64,000 bases of DNA, taken from assembly GCF_900129755.1 (NCBI RefSeq), contig NZ_FQWT01000002.1:806001-870000 (forward strand), in the 5' to 3' direction. Below are positions 32,223 to 42,472 of the stretch, piece by piece. Each line of letters opens with the position of its first letter. The first letter of the stretch is position 1. Below the pieces are notes generated by a model. The model was not told the DNA's origin and searched no databases. It was given only the letters and a program-made list of their open reading frames with translations. The stretch comes from Chryseobacterium oranimense. Its GTDB lineage: Bacteria; Bacteroidota; Bacteroidia; Flavobacteriales; Weeksellaceae. Both the position numbers and the translations under genes were made by a program.

Positions 32223-35200
32223 TTAAGCCGGAATTTCTCCTTTGTATAAGAAAGAAATAATTTCTTTGTTCATTTTGTCAACCATTTCACTAAATAAGTG
32301 GAATGATTCCTGTTTGTAGATTACCAACGGATCTTTCTGTTCATAAACCGCACCTTGAGAAGATCTTCTCAGGTCATCCATTTCACGAAGGTGAAGTTTC
32401 CAGTTCTCATCAATGATGGATAAGGTGATGTTCTTTTCAAAATCATTGATAAGGCTTTCACATTGAGTATCGTAAGCTTCTTTAAGGTCTGCAACAATTG
32501 TCATTGTCTTGTGGCCGTCTGTAAAAGGAACCTGGATCATTTTGAACATTGAACCCTGATTCTGATATACATTCTCAATAATAGGGAATGATTTCTCTTT
32601 CAGTAAGTTCAGCTTCATTTTATAATCTTCCTGGGCTGCCTTGAATACAATGTCTGTTAATTCTGCCACCTGCTTGCTCTTGAATTCATTTTCAGAAACA
32701 GGAGATTCCATAGTGAAGAATTTGATGATATCGAATTCGAAATCTTTATAGTTTCCTGTAGCTTTTCCTTTGGCAACAATGGAGTTGGCAACATCGAAGA
32801 TCATATTTGTAATATCATACTTCAGGTGATCTCCGAAAAGGGCATTTCTTCTTCTCTTATAGATCACGTCACGCTGCTTGTTCATTACGTCATCATATTC
32901 AAGAAGTCTCTTTCTGATTCCGAAGTTATTTTCCTCCACTTTTTTCTGAGCTCTTTCGATAGATTTGCTGATCATGGAATGCTGAATAACTTCACCTTCC
33001 TTGTGACCCATTCTGTCCATCATTTTCGCGATTCTTTCAGAACCGAACAAACGCATCAGGTTATCTTCAAGAGATACATAGAACTGAGAGCTACCCGGGT
33101 CTCCCTGACGTCCCGCTCTACCTCTGAGCTGTCTGTCTACACGTCTTGAATCGTGTCTTTCGGTACCGATAATAGCTAAACCTCCGGCTTCTTTCACTTC
33201 TTTGGTCAGCTTGATATCCGTACCACGACCTGCCATGTTCGTCGCAATAGTTACAACTCCCGGCTGTCCGGCTCCGGCAACAATCTCTGCTTCCTTCTTG
33301 TGAAGCTTCGCGTTCAGTACCTGGTGAGGAATTTTTCTTAATTGTAGTGCCTTTGAAAGCAACTGAGAGATTTCAACAGAAGTAGTACCTACAAGTACAG
33401 GTCTTTGAGCTGCTGTTAATTTTTCAATTTCTTCAATTACGGCATTGTATTTTTCACGGTTAGTTTTGAAAACTAAATCCTGTCTGTCATGTCTTAAAAT
33501 AGGACGGTTGGTAGGAATCACCACAACATCAAGTTTGTAGATTTCCCAAAGCTCACCTGCCTCTGTTTCAGCAGTACCCGTCATTCCCGCAAGCTTGTTG
33601 TACATACGGAAATAGTTCTGAAGCGTTACGGTAGCAAAAGTCTGTGTAGCTGCTTCAATTTTTACGTTCTCCTTCGCTTCGATTGCCTGGTGAAGACCGT
33701 CTGAATAACGTCTTCCTTCCATAATACGGCCGGTCTGCTCATCAACGATTTTTACTTCACCGTCAATAACCACATACTCATCATCTTTTTCGAATAATGT
33801 GTAGGCTTTCAATAGCTGGCTCATCGTGTGTACGCGCTCGGATTTTTCAGCGAATTCAGAGAAAAGCTTTTCTTTAGCCTCAAATTCTTCTTCTTTAGAT
33901 AAATTTTTAGCCTCAACTTCAGCGATTTCTGTTCCGATATCCGGAAGTACGAAGAAGTTTGGATCGGAATTCCCCTGAGACATATATTCTACCCCTTTAT
34001 CGGTAAGATCAACCTGATTGTTTTTCTCTTCGATTACGAAGTAAAGATCCTTATCTACGATCGGCATGTCACGGTTGTTGTCCTGCATGTATTGAGCTTC
34101 CACTTTTTGAAGCAATGCACGGTTTCCGCTTTCCGATAAGAATTTAATTAATTGTCTGTTTTTAGGAAGACCTCTGTAAGCCTGAAGCAATTTGAATCCT
34201 CCTTCTTTTGTATTACCAGCAGCGATTAATTTTTTAGCCTCGTTAAAGATCGCAGAAACTGTTTTCTTCTGAACTTCAACGATTCTGTCGATAGAAGGCT
34301 TAAGAACATCAAATTCCTGTCTGTCTCCCTGAGGAACCGGACCAGAAATAATTAGCGGTGTTCTGGCGTCATCTACCAATACGGAATCCACCTCATCCAC
34401 AATAGCAAAGTTCAGTTCTCTCTGTACAAGCTCTGAAGGTGAGGTCACCATGTTATCTCTCAGGTAATCGAAACCGAATTCATTATTCGTTCCGTAAGTA
34501 ATATCCGAGTTGTATGCTTTTCTTCTTCCGTCTGAGTTCGGCTGGTGATTATCGATACAGTCGATGCTCATTCCGTGGAACTGGTAAAGAGGTCCCATCC
34601 ATGCCGAGTCTCTTTTGGCCAGATAGTCATTCACCGTTACTACGTGAACTCCTCTTCCAGGAAGTGAATTTAAGTAAATAGGTAATGTTCCTACCAAAGT
34701 TTTACCTTCACCTGTTGCCATTTCGGCAATTTTACCGCTGTGAAGAATAACCCCTCCGATAAACTGAACATCATAGTGAACCATGTCCCAAACTACAGGA
34801 GTTCCGGCAGCATCCCATGAGTTTTTCCAGATTGCAGTATCTCCCTGGATCTCTACGAAATCTTTACCCGCGGCAGCCAATTGTCTGTCCCAGTCACTTG
34901 CCTTAATGCGGATCTCTCCGTTCTGAGCCCATCTTCTTGCTGTTTCTTTTACCAGGGCAAAAGCTTCAGGAAGGATCTGTGCCAGAACTTTCTCTTCAAT
35001 TTCGTATGATTCTTTTTTCAGAGATTCAATCTTTGAGAAAAGAGCTTCTTTTTCATCTACATTAGCTGAATTTTTTATCTGCTCTTTTATCTGTTCTATC
35101 TGCGCTGTTATTTTGCTGGTTGAAGATTTTATGTTCTCTTTAAATTCAGCAGTTTTTTCTCTCAGCCCATCATCAGTCAACTGCTGAATGGCTGGTTCTA

Positions 35201-35297
35201 CAGCTTTGATTTTTGTTACAACTTTTTTTACTTCTTTTAGGTCCTGCGCTTTTTTGTCTCCCAAAAACCCTTTAAGAACTTTGTTTAAAAAACTCAT
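32223..35297 (-). CDS. secA: Preprotein translocase ATPase SecA
   Basis: The motor of the Sec pathway, driving unfolded proteins through SecYEG. The 1024 residues include Walker [12 protein letters not shown] (about 195), the DEVD box with [16 protein letters not shown], the preprotein cross-linking region, and helicase motif [15 protein letters not shown]. It is about 120 residues longer than E. coli SecA because of inserts (including about 60-100 and 340-400), common in Bacteroidetes. It ends FLYKGEIPA and lacks the C-terminal zinc motif that binds SecB in proteobacteria. Confidence 0.98.
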   Translation of the reverse strand: MSFLNKVLKGFLGDKKAQDLKEVKKVVTKIKAVEPAIQQLTDDGLREKTAEFKENIKSSTSKITAQIEQIKEQIKNSANVDEKEALFSKIESLKKESYEIEEKVLAQILPEAFALVKETARRWAQNGEIRIKASDWDRQLAAAGKDFVEIQGDTAIWKNSWDAAGTPVVWDMVHYDVQFIGGVILHSGKIAEMATGEGKTLVGTLPIYLNSLPGRGVHVVTVNDYLAKRDSAWMGPLYQFHGMSIDCIDNHQPNSDGRRKAYNSDITYGTNNEFGFDYLRDNMVTSPSELVQRELNFAIVDEVDSVLVDDARTPLIISGPVPQGDRQEFDVLKPSIDRIVEVQKKTVSAIFNEAKKLIAAGNTKEGGFKLLQAYRGLPKNRQLIKFLSESGNRALLQKVEAQYMQDNNRDMPIVDKDLYFVIEEKNNQVDLTDKGVEYMSQGNSDPNFFVLPDIGTEIAEVEAKNLSKEEEFEAKEKLFSEFAEKSERVHTMSQLLKAYTLFEKDDEYVVIDGEVKIVDEQTGRIMEGRRYSDGLHQAIEAKENVKIEAATQTFATVTLQNYFRMYNKLAGMTGTAETEAGELWEIYKLDVVVIPTNRPILRHDRQDLVFKTNREKYNAVIEEIEKLTAAQRPVLVGTTSVEISQLLSKALQLRKIPHQVLNAKLHKKEAEIVAGAGQPGVVTIATNMAGRGTDIKLTKEVKEAGGLAIIGTERHDSRRVDRQLRGRAGRQGDPGSSQFYVSLEDNLMRLFGSERIAKMMDRMGHKEGEVIQHSMISKSIERAQKKVEENNFGIRKRLLEYDDVMNKQRDVIYKRRRNALFGDHLKYDITNMIFDVANSIVAKGKATGNYKDFEFDIIKFFTMESPVSENEFKSKQVAELTDIVFKAAQEDYKMKLNLLKEKSFPIIENVYQNQGSMFKMIQVPFTDGHKTMTIVADLKEAYDTQCESLINDFEKNITLSIIDENWKLHLREMDDLRRSSQGAVYEQKDPLVIYKQESFHLFSEMVDKMNKEIISFLYKGEIPA

Positions 35298-35424
35298 AAA
35301 TTTTTTGCTTTATGCTTAAAACGATATGCTTTAAGCGTTTTACTGACACGCTTAACGTGTGAATTGTGTATATAAAAAAGGGCAAATAAGCTCTAAGCGT
35401 AATGCTCAAAGCTTATTGCTTTCA
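35298..35424. other. secA upstream spacer with repeated AAGC motifs
   Basis: A 127-nt spacer with repeated GCTTAA/TTAAGC-type strings and a short inverted repeat (TAAAACG against CGTTTTA, around 35317-35342). No gene was recognised. It separates the DUF2795 gene from secA and may simply be an AT-rich leader. Confidence 0.35.
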
Positions 35425-35646
35425 TTAATATTCGTCTTCGTTCCAAAGGAAATCCTCGTCGGTAGGATAATCACTCCAAACCTCTTCGATAGATTCATAG
35501 ATTTCTCCTTCGTCTTCAATTGCCTGAAGGTTTTCCACTACTTCCATTGGTGCACCAGTTCTGATTGCATAGTCAATAAGTTCTGCTTTTGTCATTGGCC
35601 AAGGTGCGTCACTTAGGTATGAGGCTAATTCTAATGTCCAGTACAT
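35425..35646 (-). CDS. DUF2795 family small acidic protein
   Basis: A 73-residue acidic protein, MYWTLELASYLSDAPWPMTKAELIDYAIRTGAP then a Glu/Asp-rich end. It matches the DUF2795 pattern (helical, LxDAPWPATKxELIDYA), widely conserved in Bacteroidetes, function unknown. The ATG at 35646 is preferred to one at 35667 because homologues begin MYWTLELAS. It lies 127 nt upstream of secA on the same strand. Confidence 0.85.
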   Translation of the reverse strand: MYWTLELASYLSDAPWPMTKAELIDYAIRTGAPMEVVENLQAIEDEGEIYESIEEVWSDYPTDEDFLWNEDEY

Positions 35647-35788
35647 AATTTTCTGATTTTTTTGCAAAAGTATAAAATTAGCTTATATTATACGCTTTTT
35701 TATACTTGATTTTCAATTCTTTTTGATTAATTTTTGTTCATTGTCCTTCATAAGCTGCATTACAGCTGTCCCAACAACTTACATGCTG

Positions 35789-36811
35789 TCATTTTCTCAA
35801 AAACCATTCCACAAATTTTTTTATGCCATTTTGGAAGTCTGTGTCTGGTTTGTAGCCAATTAATGTCTTCGCTTTTGAGATATCTGCATTGGTTTTCCGG
35901 ACATCTCCCGGCTGCATTGGCAGATTTTTTCTGATGGCAGAAATTCCCAGGTTGGTTTCTATTGTACTCAGCATTTCAGATAAAGTAATCACTTCGCTTT
36001 CCCCAAGGTTAATAATTTCATAAACTCCGGAATGGGTCTCCAGATAAAGGATTGATTTCGTGATTCCGTCAATAATATCATCAATATAAGTGTAATCTCT
36101 TGCTGTATTTCCATCACCGTAAAATGGAATTTCCTGGCCTTCCGAGATCAACTTTGTAAATTTATGAATCGCCAGATCCGGCCTCTGTCTGGGCCCGTAA
36201 ACTGTAAAAAACCTGAGCTGGATGATGTCTATGTGATATAAATTATGGTAAACATGTCCTAAAACTTCACAGCTTTTTTTGGTCGCAGCATAAGGTGATA
36301 TTGGATTGTCCACATTATCCGTTTCTGCAAACGGAATTTTTTCATTGTTACCGTAAACGCTTGATGAAGAGGCGGATATAAATTTACTGATATTGAACTC
36401 CTTGCAAAGTTCCCATAGGTTCATTGTTCCGCGTACATTCACTTCTTCATATTCCAGTGGTCTTTCAATGGAAGGGCGTACTCCTGCAAGGGCTGCAAGG
36501 TGAATGACAAGATCTATTTTGTGGCTCTTAAAAATAGCTTCAAGGCCTTTTTTATCACGGATATCCTGATAATATAGCTTATATTTATCCGACTGTGAAA
36601 TGGCAACCAGATGCTGAATATCGGTCTCTTTGTCCGAAAATTCAAAATCCGGAATTTTATCAATAGACTCTAATGTATTTTTAATTTTAATCTGATAATT
36701 ATAGAAATCATCAAAATTGTCAACGTTTATGACAGAATGTCCATTTCTTAATAATCGTTCTATTAAATGAGAACCGATAAAGCCGCTTCCTCCAGTTACA
36801 AGATAAGTCAT
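35789..36811 (-). CDS. NAD-dependent nucleotide-sugar epimerase (UDP-glucuronate 4-epimerase type)
   Basis: A 340-residue extended short-chain dehydrogenase/reductase. The NAD loop GGSGFIG is at 7-13, SASSSSVYG holds the catalytic Ser, YAATKKS carries the Tyr-x-x-x-Lys pair, and YGPRQRPDLAIHKF is the substrate-binding segment typical of UDP-glucuronate 4-epimerases and related enzymes. Likely provides nucleotide sugar for surface polysaccharide. A -7 box TATTTTTG is at 36831-36838, 20 nt before the ATG. No other polysaccharide genes are nearby, so the exact substrate is open. Confidence 0.85.
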   Translation of the reverse strand: MTYLVTGGSGFIGSHLIERLLRNGHSVINVDNFDDFYNYQIKIKNTLESIDKIPDFEFSDKETDIQHLVAISQSDKYKLYYQDIRDKKGLEAIFKSHKIDLVIHLAALAGVRPSIERPLEYEEVNVRGTMNLWELCKEFNISKFISASSSSVYGNNEKIPFAETDNVDNPISPYAATKKSCEVLGHVYHNLYHIDIIQLRFFTVYGPRQRPDLAIHKFTKLISEGQEIPFYGDGNTARDYTYIDDIIDGITKSILYLETHSGVYEIINLGESEVITLSEMLSTIETNLGISAIRKNLPMQPGDVRKTNADISKAKTLIGYKPDTDFQNGIKKFVEWFLRK

Positions 36812-36830
36812 TTGTGGTTTTTTAATGGCA

Positions 36831-36838
36831 CAAAAATA
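36831..36838 (-). promoter_or_regulatory. -7 promoter box of the epimerase gene
   Basis: TATTTTTG on the minus strand, an exact TAnnTTTG match, 20 nt before the start codon. No matching TTG lies at 17-23 nt, so only the -7 half is supported. Confidence 0.4.
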
Positions 36839-36897
36839 TAAATTTACTTTTTGAAAATATAATCATTAAATTTACTTAAAAAAGTAATATAAACAGT

Positions 36898-37695
36898 ATG
36901 CAGTTTCAAGGGCAAATTTTAAAGATGACAAGCTTCGATGATCAACCCATTCAGTATTATCTGAATCTTTCGGGGGATCTGATCCACATGAATGAATTGT
37001 TTGGAAGGGAGTTAACGATAAAACATACAGGATTTCAATGCGTTAATTGTGGAGAAAACAAGCCTGTCTACAGGATGGGATTCTGCAAAAACTGTTTTTT
37101 TGAAAGTCCTTATGCCAGTGATACCATTATTCGTCCTGAACTCTCCACAGCCCATCTGGATATTGCTGAACGTGATCTGGAAGTAGAAAAACAAATCCAG
37201 CTGCAGCCTCACACTGTATATCTGGCGTACACCGGGGATGTAAAAGTAGGGGTAACGAGAAATACTCAGATTCCTACAAGATGGATCGACCAGGGGGCCA
37301 CTTTTGCCCTGCCGATTGCCCGGACGGAAAACCGCTACGAAGCAGGAATGATAGAAGTAGCTCTGAAAGAACACCTTCCCGACAAAACGAACTGGAAAAA
37401 AATGCTTCAGGATGATTTGGAAGGCGAAGTAGACCTTGCGGATTTCCAGCAGAAGATAAAGCAGTATTTTCCTGATGATTTCCAGAAGTTCTACAGCGAA
37501 GGAGAAAATTTATGGAAATTCGATTATCCTTTTGATAAGCCTGAAAAAATAACTTCATTTACTTTGGACAAAAAACCTGAATTTACCGGTAAGCTTAGAG
37601 GGATTAAAGGGCAATATCTCAGTTTTGAAGGAGGGAACTTTATGAATGTAAGAGGACACGAAGGTTATGTAATTGATTTAAATATAAAAAATTAA
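36898..37695 (+). CDS. DUF2797 protein: zinc-ribbon plus GIY-YIG-like domain
   Basis: A 265-residue protein of the DUF2797 family, function unknown. A CVNCG ... FCKNC zinc-ribbon pattern (Cys 49, 52, 65, 68 by count) is followed by the segment VYLAYTGDVKVGVTRNTQIPTRWIDQGA. That segment resembles the GIY-YIG nuclease fold (strand, turn and an Arg helix), though the GIY and YIG residues themselves are altered. Activity is therefore uncertain. It is divergent from the epimerase gene and 36 nt upstream of the AsmA-like gene. Confidence 0.8.
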   Translation: MQFQGQILKMTSFDDQPIQYYLNLSGDLIHMNELFGRELTIKHTGFQCVNCGENKPVYRMGFCKNCFFESPYASDTIIRPELSTAHLDIAERDLEVEKQIQLQPHTVYLAYTGDVKVGVTRNTQIPTRWIDQGATFALPIARTENRYEAGMIEVALKEHLPDKTNWKKMLQDDLEGEVDLADFQQKIKQYFPDDFQKFYSEGENLWKFDYPFDKPEKITSFTLDKKPEFTGKLRGIKGQYLSFEGGNFMNVRGHEGYVIDLNIKN

Positions 37696-37731
37696 CCTTA
37701 TATTTAAAATTACAAAAAATCACACACATAT

Positions 37732-40386
37732 ATGAAAAGATGGGTTAAAAAGTTATTGATAGGCCTGGGAATTCTTCTGCTTATTCTTCTTGCGGCAAAT
37801 TTCGGACTGAATATATGGCTTAAAACCCAGCTTCCAGGATATATAAAGAAAAATACGGACTATAAAGTTTCCTATAAAACATTGGATGTGGATCTTGGGT
37901 CCGGAAATATTTTTGCATCAGGCATAACGGTAAACAGCAAAAATCCACAGAATACCAATGTCATTGGTCTTCAGGGAACCATTGATACATTAAAGATCAG
38001 CCGGTTCGGGATTTATGATGCTATTTTCAATAAAACGATCAGCTCATCCGATCTCCTGCTGGCAAAGCCCAATTTGAACATTATTCTTGCCAGGCCTGTA
38101 GACCGTAAGACCGGAAAAAAAAGAAATCCTGTCCTGTTTGAAAATATCAGGATCAATAAAGGAACAATCAATATTTTCAAATATACCAAACAGAAGTTCT
38201 TATCGGTTCAGGAACTCGATCTTTTTGTAGAAAACCTTCAGATGACTGAAGAATCTGTAGAAGATAAGCTTCCCGTGGTTTTTGATAAGTACGATATTAA
38301 AGGAAAGAATTTTTTCTTCCGGCCGGATAATGTATATGCCATTACCATCAGTACGATCAGTACAGCGGATGGCCAGATGTCCGTTGGAAATTTCCGCCTG
38401 ATTCCACTTTTAAATTTTGACCAGTTTAAAAGGTTTTATCCTAAAAAACCGAAACTGTTTGAATTTTCCATTCCTAAAATGGAGTTTAAAGACATCGTTT
38501 TGGCAAAAAATAAAATTAGTCTGGCCAATGCTGATTTTCAAAATCCTGTTCTAACGGTTTACAATACAGGAATAAAATCTCCAAAAACAGAAAAAAAGAT
38601 CAATTTTGAAGTTAATTTAGAAGATATAAGGCTCAATAATGCTGCAGTAATCGTTAACAAACCCGATGGAACCCGGCTGCTTTCTGCAAAAATCCTGAAT
38701 ATAAAAGTTAATCAGCTGAAATTTGATAAGGTTACTGCAGAAGAAATGATTCCGGTCGGATACAAAGACTTCCGCTTTTCAGGAAAAGATATACAGTATT
38801 CCAATCATCAGAATTTTTCAGTTGAAAGTATTGCCTTAAACCCTAAAAGCGGCGAAATCAGGAATCTGATACTGTCTCCGGGAACTCCTGAGGCAGGAAA
38901 AGGATCCATGGACCTGAAAACCGATCATATTGCATTTAATATCAATAAGTTTGAATTTGTTAAAAGAAAGCTTAATCTCGATCTTAAAGATGTACTTGTT
39001 GAAAATATAAAAGGAACTGTTAAAGCAGGAGCAACTAAACCCAAAGTGAATAAAGGTCCGGGAATCATTCAATCGGTAATTGTCCGGAAGATGTCTGTGA
39101 AAAATTCTGATGTTGTTTATGATAAAGGAATGCAGCCATTGGCATTTCATGATCTTAATGCAACAGTTAATAACATTGAAATAGGACCAAAACCAAATAA
39201 TCAGGGACTTTCTTTTAAAATTAAAGACTATTTCCTGACCACCCGCAATTTTGCCTATAAAACACAATTCTATCATCTGAGTGCCGGACTTCTAAAATTA
39301 AATAAAAATAAAATCCTCGTCAACAATTTTGCCATGAAGCCTCTCATTTCGAGAGCCCAGTTTATCAGAATGATACCTGTGGAACGGGATCTCTACGATA
39401 TTAAGGTTTCACAGATATCGGCAGACGGAAGCTGGGATCTTTTCTCAGACAGCAAATCGATCAATGCGTCAAATGTAACGGTTCTTTCTGCTGATGCCAA
39501 TATTTTCAGAAGTAAAATCCCGAAAGACGATCCTAAAGTAAAACCTTTATACTCTAAGCTACTCCGGTCTATAAAAATTCCAATGACGGTTAACCATCTT
39601 GACCTGAAAAATTCGGTTTTGGTGTACGAAGAAGATACTCCCGAAAGTGCAGGGCCGGGCAAGCTTACGTTCAGTAACTTCAATATGAATGTGAAAAATC
39701 TGAACTCTGCCAAAACAAAAGGGAAACCTACAAGAGTGGATATCAAGATCGACTGCTCATTCATGAATCTGGCCCCGCTGTCCGTCAACTGGAATTTCGA
39801 TGTGGCAGATCAGAATGACAGGTTTTCAATTGCAGGAAGAACAACCAACCTTCCGGCGAATGGCATTAATCCTTTTATCAGACCCTATCTTCATGTGACA
39901 GCTACTTCCGGAACAATCCAGGAAATGCTGTTTAATTTTAAAGGAAATCCTTCCGGGCTGAACGGAGCGTTCAATCTGAAGCATAAAGACCTTAAAATTG
40001 CTGTTTTAAATAAAGAGAATCATGAAAAAAAGGGTGTTCTGACGGCTGTTGCCAATCTTTTTATCCGTTCAGATTCCGGGAAGTTTCCGGAGGCTGTTGC
40101 CGTGGAAAATGTTGAGAGGGATCCTACAAAGTCGTTTTTTAATCTTTTCTGGAAAGGAATTGAGCAGGGACTGAAGAAAACTTTAATAGGAGTGAATGTC
40201 GACAAAACGGAGAAAACCGTAAAAAATGCCGTTTCATCCGTAAAAGAAGTAAAGCAAACCGTAAAAGAACTGAAACAGGATATTAAAGCCAAAAAAGAAG
40301 AACCTAAGCCGCAGGAACAGAAAAAGGAGAAGAAAGGCTTTCTGAAAGGAGTTTTTAAGAAAAAAGAAAAACCCGGAACTGAATAG
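37732..40386 (+). CDS. AsmA-like inner-membrane protein
   Basis: An 884-residue protein with one N-terminal membrane helix (about 8-28) and a very long periplasmic part rich in beta-strand repeats, as in AsmA/DUF748 proteins that are thought to bridge the envelope and move or organise lipids. Repeated strand pairs such as FRFSGKDIQYSNHQNFSVESI are visible throughout. The last 60 residues are a charged, Lys/Glu-rich helix (VKEVKQTVKELKQDIKAKK) ending in a KK-rich tail. It is probably expressed with the DUF2797 gene. The subfamily assignment is by architecture only. Confidence 0.75.
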   Translation: MKRWVKKLLIGLGILLLILLAANFGLNIWLKTQLPGYIKKNTDYKVSYKTLDVDLGSGNIFASGITVNSKNPQNTNVIGLQGTIDTLKISRFGIYDAIFNKTISSSDLLLAKPNLNIILARPVDRKTGKKRNPVLFENIRINKGTINIFKYTKQKFLSVQELDLFVENLQMTEESVEDKLPVVFDKYDIKGKNFFFRPDNVYAITISTISTADGQMSVGNFRLIPLLNFDQFKRFYPKKPKLFEFSIPKMEFKDIVLAKNKISLANADFQNPVLTVYNTGIKSPKTEKKINFEVNLEDIRLNNAAVIVNKPDGTRLLSAKILNIKVNQLKFDKVTAEEMIPVGYKDFRFSGKDIQYSNHQNFSVESIALNPKSGEIRNLILSPGTPEAGKGSMDLKTDHIAFNINKFEFVKRKLNLDLKDVLVENIKGTVKAGATKPKVNKGPGIIQSVIVRKMSVKNSDVVYDKGMQPLAFHDLNATVNNIEIGPKPNNQGLSFKIKDYFLTTRNFAYKTQFYHLSAGLLKLNKNKILVNNFAMKPLISRAQFIRMIPVERDLYDIKVSQISADGSWDLFSDSKSINASNVTVLSADANIFRSKIPKDDPKVKPLYSKLLRSIKIPMTVNHLDLKNSVLVYEEDTPESAGPGKLTFSNFNMNVKNLNSAKTKGKPTRVDIKIDCSFMNLAPLSVNWNFDVADQNDRFSIAGRTTNLPANGINPFIRPYLHVTATSGTIQEMLFNFKGNPSGLNGAFNLKHKDLKIAVLNKENHEKKGVLTAVANLFIRSDSGKFPEAVAVENVERDPTKSFFNLFWKGIEQGLKKTLIGVNVDKTEKTVKNAVSSVKEVKQTVKELKQDIKAKKEEPKPQEQKKEKKGFLKGVFKKKEKPGTE

Positions 40387-40442
40387 TTTCGGGATATATC
40401 TTAAGGGGTAAAGTTGCTATTTTAAACTTAATTTTTAATCTG

Positions 40443-40793
40443 TTAAAAGTTAAATTCATCACTTTCCTGAATGGGAATGTCTCTTAAAAATTTATCAAAT
40501 TCCTCACCAGGGTAGTTGCTGTCTGCCCCGTAAGAATCTATAATCATTCCGCGGTTTCCTGCATTGTCTTTTACTACGTACAATACTGCATTGTCATCAG
40601 GATTGCTGTCGCCCTCGAAACGGTATGTTTTTAAAATAGTCAGTTCAGAAGGCTGATACACTTTCTCTGAATTCTCAAATTTCATTTCACAGGCCTCATT
40701 CATTCTGAATTCTCTCTGTATACCTCTTTGCGATAAAGTATTCATAACCTGGCTCAGGGTGGTCATGCGGTCTGTATTTTCTGAATTATCCAT
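40443..40793 (-). CDS. Conserved small protein of unknown function
   Basis: A 116-residue acidic cytosolic protein. Central VYQPSELTILKTYRFEGDSNPDDNAVLYVVKDNAGNRGMIIDSYGA is the conserved core of a small Bacteroidetes family. Some members are labelled phosphoribosylpyrophosphate synthetase in databases, but no PRPP-synthase motif is visible here, so I treat that name as unsupported. It lies alone, convergent with the AsmA-like gene. Confidence 0.7.
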   Translation of the reverse strand: MDNSENTDRMTTLSQVMNTLSQRGIQREFRMNEACEMKFENSEKVYQPSELTILKTYRFEGDSNPDDNAVLYVVKDNAGNRGMIIDSYGADSNYPGEEFDKFLRDIPIQESDEFNF

Positions 40794-40967
40794 AATATTA
40801 TTTTTTAAGATGAGTACAATAATTAAACCATTGATAGGGCAAATTTAAATAAAAAAGCCAATTGCATCTTTCATTAAAATAAAGACTAATGTTAACAAAA
40901 TTTATAATTCGGAAATCAAAATTAGGTATGCTTTTTGCAATAGCTACGTTAATAAATCGGACAAAAT

Positions 40968-41162
40968 ATGAAAAAAGAAGTTGGCGTTTTACTGGCAGGA
41001 GGAGTTGGTCTTTTGGCAGTATTAGGTTTTATTGGATTAAAAAAGATATTGACTAAAAAAGATAAAGCATATAGTGATACCTATTCGGACTATCACAGAC
41101 ATTTTGATGGAAAAAACCACGAAGATGAATATCACGGAGTGGAATTTTATGCACTGAAGTAG
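40968..41162 (+). CDS. Small single-pass membrane protein
   Basis: A 64-residue protein with a glycine-rich membrane helix (about 6-26, VGVLLAGGVGLLAVLGFIGL), a lysine-rich stop-transfer segment and a His/Tyr/Asp-rich soluble tail (YSDYHRHFDGKNHEDEYHG) that could bind metal. Function unknown. It is followed by a terminator at 41188-41221, supporting a single-gene transcript. Confidence 0.6.
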   Translation: MKKEVGVLLAGGVGLLAVLGFIGLKKILTKKDKAYSDTYSDYHRHFDGKNHEDEYHGVEFYALK

Positions 41163-41187
41163 TAAAAGAATATATTTAATTATGTTT

Positions 41188-41221
41188 AAATCCGGTCCCT
41201 TTGAAGAGGCCGGATTTTTTT
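41188..41221 (+). terminator. Intrinsic terminator
   Basis: AAATCCGG (41188-41195) and CCGGATTT (41210-41217) with further partial pairing inside, followed by a T-run. It ends the small membrane-protein transcript. Confidence 0.75.
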
Positions 41222-41283
41222 GTGGATAACTTAGTGTTAAAACTCATTATTTTATAAAAAATCCATTCTAATTTTACATCATC

Positions 41284-42330
41284 ATGCAGAACGAAAAATT
41301 CATAAAAGGACAGGGAGCTCAGCGGAACGTAATCAATCGTTTCGACAGGTATACCTATGAGCCTGAAGATGAAGATTTCGAAACGATAAAAACCTCTTTC
41401 ACAGAAGTTTTCCCGAAAACCATTGTAAATCAGGTGAAAAGTGAGGACCTTCCTATGGAATATTCCATGAATCCCTACCAGGGTTGTGAGCACGGATGTT
41501 CCTACTGCTTTGCCAGACCCACCCATGAATACTGGGGCTACAGTGCCGGAATTGATTTTGAGAGAAAGATCATGGTGAAAAAAAATGCTCCGGAACTATT
41601 GGAGAAATTTTTTCAGAAAAAAGGCTACAAACCGGCACCCATTCTTCTTTCCGGGAATACCGACTGTTATCAGCCGGCAGAAAGACAGTTTGAGATCACC
41701 AGAAAAATGCTTCAGGTCTGTCTCGACTACAGACATCCAGTCAATATTCTGACAAAAAATGCCCTTGTACTGAGAGACCTGGATATTTTAAAGCCTATGG
41801 CAGAACAGAACCTCGTTTCTGTATCTCTGAGCATTCCTACAATTAATGAAGATCTCAGACGGAAAATGGAACCGAGAACAAGCTCAGCTCCGAATAAATT
41901 AAAAGCAGTAGAAATTCTTACAGAAAACAAAATTCCGGTGCATGTTATGGTAGCGCCGATTATTCCAGGCCTGAACAGTGATGAGCCGCTTACGATTTTA
42001 AAAGCCATCTCGGATGCAGGTGCTTTGAGCTTCGGGTATACGCTGGTAAGACTGAATGATACGGTAGAGCCCGTTTTTGTCAATTGGATTGAGGCTCATT
42101 TTCCGGACAGGGCTCAAAAGGTTTTGAATCTTATCCGTTCTATGCGCGGCGGAAAGCTGGGTGATAAAAGGTATTTTGAAAGACAGAGGGGAGAAGGGAA
42201 TATCGCTGAAATGATCCACAATACATTTAAGATCGGAAGAAAGAAATATTTTGACGGAAGAGAATTTCCCAAACTTTCTACAGCAAACTTTACCGGAGCA
42301 AAAGATCAGCAGCTGAGATTGTTTGATTAA
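41284..42330 (+). CDS. PA0069-family radical SAM protein
   Basis: A 348-residue radical SAM enzyme of the PA0069 / Rv2578c family, reaction unknown (often compared with spore photoproduct lyase, without proof). The iron-sulfur motif is CEHGCSYCFAR (CxxxCxxC, about 63-70). LSGNTDCYQPAE and VSVSLSIPTINEDLRRKMEPRTSS follow, then MVAPIIPGLN. The N-terminal region GQGAQRNVINRFDR is typical. The start at 41284 is preceded by a short AT-rich leader. It lies between a terminator and a REP-like repeat, so it is probably monocistronic. Confidence 0.88.
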   Translation: MQNEKFIKGQGAQRNVINRFDRYTYEPEDEDFETIKTSFTEVFPKTIVNQVKSEDLPMEYSMNPYQGCEHGCSYCFARPTHEYWGYSAGIDFERKIMVKKNAPELLEKFFQKKGYKPAPILLSGNTDCYQPAERQFEITRKMLQVCLDYRHPVNILTKNALVLRDLDILKPMAEQNLVSVSLSIPTINEDLRRKMEPRTSSAPNKLKAVEILTENKIPVHVMVAPIIPGLNSDEPLTILKAISDAGALSFGYTLVRLNDTVEPVFVNWIEAHFPDRAQKVLNLIRSMRGGKLGDKRYFERQRGEGNIAEMIHNTFKIGRKKYFDGREFPKLSTANFTGAKDQQLRLFD

Positions 42331-42355
42331 TATGACTTCTTGTAAAATTCAATAG

Positions 42356-42407
42356 GAATGGGCTTTAGCCCATTCACAATAAAATAAAAATTCCAATGGC
42401 TTCAGCC
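42356..42407. repeat. REP-like palindromes GAATGGGCT/AGCCCATTC and GGCT/AGCC
   Basis: A 9-bp perfect palindrome (GAATGGGCT-TT-AGCCCATTC, 42356-42375) is followed 22 nt later by GGCT-TC-AGCC (42398-42407). Paired short palindromes in an intergenic gap are typical of dispersed REP-like repeats. There is no T-run, so it is not a terminator by itself. Confidence 0.5.
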
Positions 42408-42422
42408 GAAACATAAAAAAGA

Positions 42423-42448
42423 AAAACCGCACCTTTAGGCGCGGTTTT
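42423..42448. terminator. Bidirectional terminator between radical SAM gene and peptide gene
   Basis: AAAACCGC (42423-42430) and GCGGTTTT (42441-42448) with a short inner CC/GG pair; T-rich on both sides. It can serve the plus-strand radical SAM gene and the minus-strand peptide gene. Confidence 0.75.
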
Positions 42449-42472
42449 CTTATTCTTTTGTGGTGGTCAACC

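Noticed and set aside
40443..40793. Phosphoribosylpyrophosphate synthetase label for this family
   Set aside because: At 116 residues it is far too short and shows no PRPP-synthase motif.
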